A stretch of DNA of 64,000 bases from Reichenbachiella carrageenanivorans (GTDB lineage: Bacteria; Bacteroidota; Bacteroidia; Cytophagales; Cyclobacteriaceae). The DNA lies in NCBI RefSeq assembly GCF_025639805.1, contig NZ_CP106735.1, positions 2,327,501 to 2,391,500 on the forward strand, read 5' to 3'. The stretch's first letter is position 1; each line of letters starts with the position of its first letter. Below are positions 62,191 through 64,000 of this stretch, piece by piece. Under the pieces are notes generated by a model. The model worked only from the letters and a program-made list of their open reading frames with translations. It searched no databases and had not been told where the DNA came from. Position numbers and translations under genes: made by a program.

Positions 62191-63199
62191 CTTCTTCTTC
62201 CGTTTTTAGGGTTTGCCCAATGGCGTCAATATCTTTTATGAGCTGATACAGTTCTGGCTCGGACTGATACTGCTCGTAGAGCGGTTCTACTTTTACCTGA
62301 AAGGGTAATTTTTCAGGGTAGTAAATCGTAACACCGGCTGCTTTTACTTTTTCGAGGCTTTCGGCTACCGATTTGGCCCATACCTGTTTTTGATAGATCA
62401 CGGCACGGTCTGCAGCTTCCTGTAGCCATTCTTTTTGCTGATCGGTGAGCCGATTCCAGAGGTAAGTGCTCACGATGAGTACATCGGGTATGGTGGTGTG
62501 CTCATCTATAGAGTAGTGCTTGCAAATCTCGTAGTGACGAGAAGTGTAAAAGCTTGGCGGATTGTTTTCTGCGGCGTCTACTACGCCCTGCTGCAGTGCC
62601 GTGTAGAGCTCTCCAAACGATACAGGCGTAGGAGTACCACCTAAGGCACTCACCATGTCGAAGGCCGATTGGCTATTCATCACGCGTACTTTCAATCCTG
62701 CCAGCTCTTCAGGAGACTGTATGGGGGCATCTTTGGAGTAAAAACTCCGGCTACCTGCATCAAAAAAGCATAGGCCGCGGAGCTTGTAGTTGCTGCCTTT
62801 CATTAGTAGTTTTTTGCCAATCGCTCCCTGTAGTACACCAGCTGCGTGAGCGGAGTCTCTAAACAAGTAGGGCAAGGTCAATACTTTGATTTCAGGCACG
62901 AAGTTTTCCAAGGCACCTGCCGACACTTTGGTCATATCTAAGCTGCCGATCTGAAGGAGCTCTAGCAAGTCTCTTTCTTTGCCGAGCTGCCCATTGGCGT
63001 ATATTTCCATGGTAAATGCTCCCTCCGAAATCTCGTCGAGCAGTCGGGCCATTTCTACCATCCCGATGTGTACGGGGTGGGTTTCGTTGAGTTCGTGGGC
63101 TAGCTTTAGCACGCGGCCTTCTTTCTTATTGGCACAAGAAAGAAGGCACGTACTAAATACAACTAAAACAAAACCTATCCATTTATTTTTTATTCTCAT
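62180..63199 (-). CDS. TRAP transporter solute-binding protein, lipoprotein (DctP family, second system)
   Basis: The 339-residue protein has a lipobox (CLLSC, Cys22) and the DctP features ELNETHPVHIGMVEMARLL, YANGQLGKERDLLELL, LKVRVMNSQ (binding Arg) and ALQQGVVDAAENNPPSF. It is a close paralogue of the protein at 51879-52883. It starts 3 bp after the uxaC stop. Likely ligand is a saturated uronate such as glucuronate or galacturonate, from operon context. Confidence 0.93.
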   Translation of the reverse strand: MRIKNKWIGFVLVVFSTCLLSCANKKEGRVLKLAHELNETHPVHIGMVEMARLLDEISEGAFTMEIYANGQLGKERDLLELLQIGSLDMTKVSAGALENFVPEIKVLTLPYLFRDSAHAAGVLQGAIGKKLLMKGSNYKLRGLCFFDAGSRSFYSKDAPIQSPEELAGLKVRVMNSQSAFDMVSALGGTPTPVSFGELYTALQQGVVDAAENNPPSFYTSRHYEICKHYSIDEHTTIPDVLIVSTYLWNRLTDQQKEWLQEAADRAVIYQKQVWAKSVAESLEKVKAAGVTIYYPEKLPFQVKVEPLYEQYQSEPELYQLIKDIDAIGQTLKTEEEDEK

Positions 63200-63202
63200 C
63201 AG

Positions 63203-64000
63203 CTATTCTTTAAGGTCAAAATCAAAGTAAGCCTTCGCGTTGTGATAGCATATGTCTTTTACCATCTGGCCGAGGAGGGGAATATCGTGTGGCAGTTCGC
63301 CGTTTGCTACATCTGTGCCGAGCAGATTGCAAAGGATACGGCGGAAGTACTCGTGTCTGGGGAAAGACAAGAAGCTGCGCGAGTCGGTGAGCATGCCTAC
63401 AAATCGGCTAAGCAAGCCCATGTTCGACAGGGAGTTCATTTGTGCTTCCATGCCAGTTTTTTGATCCAAAAACCACCAGCCCGTGCCGAACTGGATTTTG
63501 CCTACGGTCTCCCCGTCGTTGAAGTTGCCAGCCATAGTAGCCATCAGGTCGTTGTCGCGAGGATTGAGGTTATATAGTATCGTCTTGGCCAGTTGGTTGG
63601 AATCATCCAGTTTATTCAAAAACTTAGACAAAGCCACCGCATGGTTGAAGTCGCCAATAGAATCGAACCCCGTGTCTGGACCGAGCTCTCGGAGACCACG
63701 ATCGTTGTTGTTGCGAAGCGCACCTAGGTGAAACTGCTGTGTCCAGCCTTTGGCGTGGTACATTTTGCACAGTTCGAGTAGGAGGTGAGCTTGTAGTGCC
63801 GCCACATCGGCTTCCGCCAAATTTTGTCCACCTCTTACCTTAGCAAACAGGCGATCTACAGGAGCAGACTCGTCGAGTAGCGGTATGGTATTGAAGCCCA
63901 AGTCGGACAATCTGCCGCCCAACTGATGGAAATAGTCCACTCGGCTTTGTAGCGCGCTCAATAGATCGTCCAAATTCACGATCTGAGTATTACAGACACT
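63203..64000 (-). CDS. uxaC: Glucuronate/galacturonate isomerase, 5' part outside window
   Basis: About 265 C-terminal residues are present; the open frame continues through the right edge of the window, so the start is not seen (UxaC is normally about 470 residues). A GTG at 63979 is internal and should not be taken as the start. Diagnostic segments are GTGWWFLDQKTGM, NMGLLSRFVGMLTDSRSF and FPRHEYFRRILCNLLG. UxaC converts D-glucuronate to D-fructuronate and D-galacturonate to D-tagaturonate. It precedes TRAP, uxaB and uxaA on the same strand. Confidence 0.95.
   Translation of the reverse strand, partial: SVCNTQIVNLDDLLSALQSRVDYFHQLGGRLSDLGFNTIPLLDESAPVDRLFAKVRGGQNLAEADVAALQAHLLLELCKMYHAKGWTQQFHLGALRNNNDRGLRELGPDTGFDSIGDFNHAVALSKFLNKLDDSNQLAKTILYNLNPRDNDLMATMAGNFNDGETVGKIQFGTGWWFLDQKTGMEAQMNSLSNMGLLSRFVGMLTDSRSFLSFPRHEYFRRILCNLLGTDVANGELPHDIPLLGQMVKDICYHNAKAYFDFDLKE

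Noticed and set aside
63977..63979. GTG as start of uxaC
   Set aside because: UxaC is about 470 residues and the frame stays open to the window edge, so this codon is internal.

Overview
This 64 kb window comes from a Bacteroidota chromosome, most likely a marine member of the Cytophagales or a related order. The evidence is paired SusC/SusD outer-membrane systems, a hybrid two-component regulator, lipoprotein signals of the Bacteroidota kind, two type IX secretion C-terminal signals, A-rich leaders in place of strong Shine-Dalgarno sites, and TAnnTTTG-like promoter boxes. Moderate GC content and many sulfatases fit a marine polysaccharide degrader. The species assignment is inference.

Layout. 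1-1740: 3' part of a 23S rRNA gene, a 5S rRNA gene and a terminator. 1.9-4.7 kb: a secreted sulfatase and an MFS transporter. 5.1-11.6 kb: SusC, SusD and a surface lipoprotein. 11.8-15.8 kb (minus): a hybrid two-component system (HTCS) regulator. 16.1-38.9 kb (plus): the degradative core, with GH88 unsaturated uronyl hydrolase, a beta-helix PL29/DUF4955-like lyase candidate, a surface lipoprotein, a second SusC/SusD pair, a DUF1961 protein, two sulfatases, an esterase, a second larger beta-helix lyase candidate with a type IX signal, a PL8 chondroitin-ABC-type lyase with its catalytic residues conserved, and a large type IX-exported surface protein. 39.4-43.4 kb (minus): lipoprotein sulfatase, hexosamine-phosphate mutase and a LacI regulator. 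43.6-47.7 kb (plus): NagB-LmbE fusion, nucleotidyltransferase and NahK-like N-acetylhexosamine 1-kinase. 47.9-48.9 kb (minus): second LacI regulator. 49.0-54.7 kb (plus): DUF4861 lipoprotein, kduI, kduD and a TRAP transporter. 55.3-57.4 kb: SGNH esterase and a Kef-type antiporter. 57.4-64.0 kb (minus): uxaC (cut by the window edge), a second TRAP transporter, uxaB and uxaA.

How it fits together. The PL8 lyase and the rest of the set point to a polymer of hexosamine and uronic acid carrying sulfate, most simply chondroitin or dermatan sulfate, possibly hyaluronan. Surface lyases and sulfatases would cut the polymer, two SusCD complexes import oligosaccharides, and GH88 splits unsaturated disaccharides into 4,5-unsaturated uronate and N-acetylhexosamine. 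The uronate would enter through a TRAP transporter and be processed by KduI and KduD to 2-keto-3-deoxygluconate (KDG). Saturated uronates would use the second TRAP system and UxaC/UxaB/UxaA. The hexosamine would be phosphorylated at C1 by the NahK-like kinase and routed by mutase, nucleotidyltransferase and NagB-LmbE to fructose-6-phosphate. KDG kinase, KDG aldolase, a UDP-hexosamine epimerase and a sulfatase-maturing enzyme are not in the window.

The least expected observations are the complete-looking 1-phosphate hexosamine salvage module under a divergent LacI regulator with tandem operator-like palindromes, a second LacI gene with a 22-bp perfect palindrome against its promoter, a 17-bp perfect hairpin ahead of the first sulfatase, and a rearranged pair of composite repeats in opposite orientation bracketing the 15-kb cytoplasmic metabolism block.
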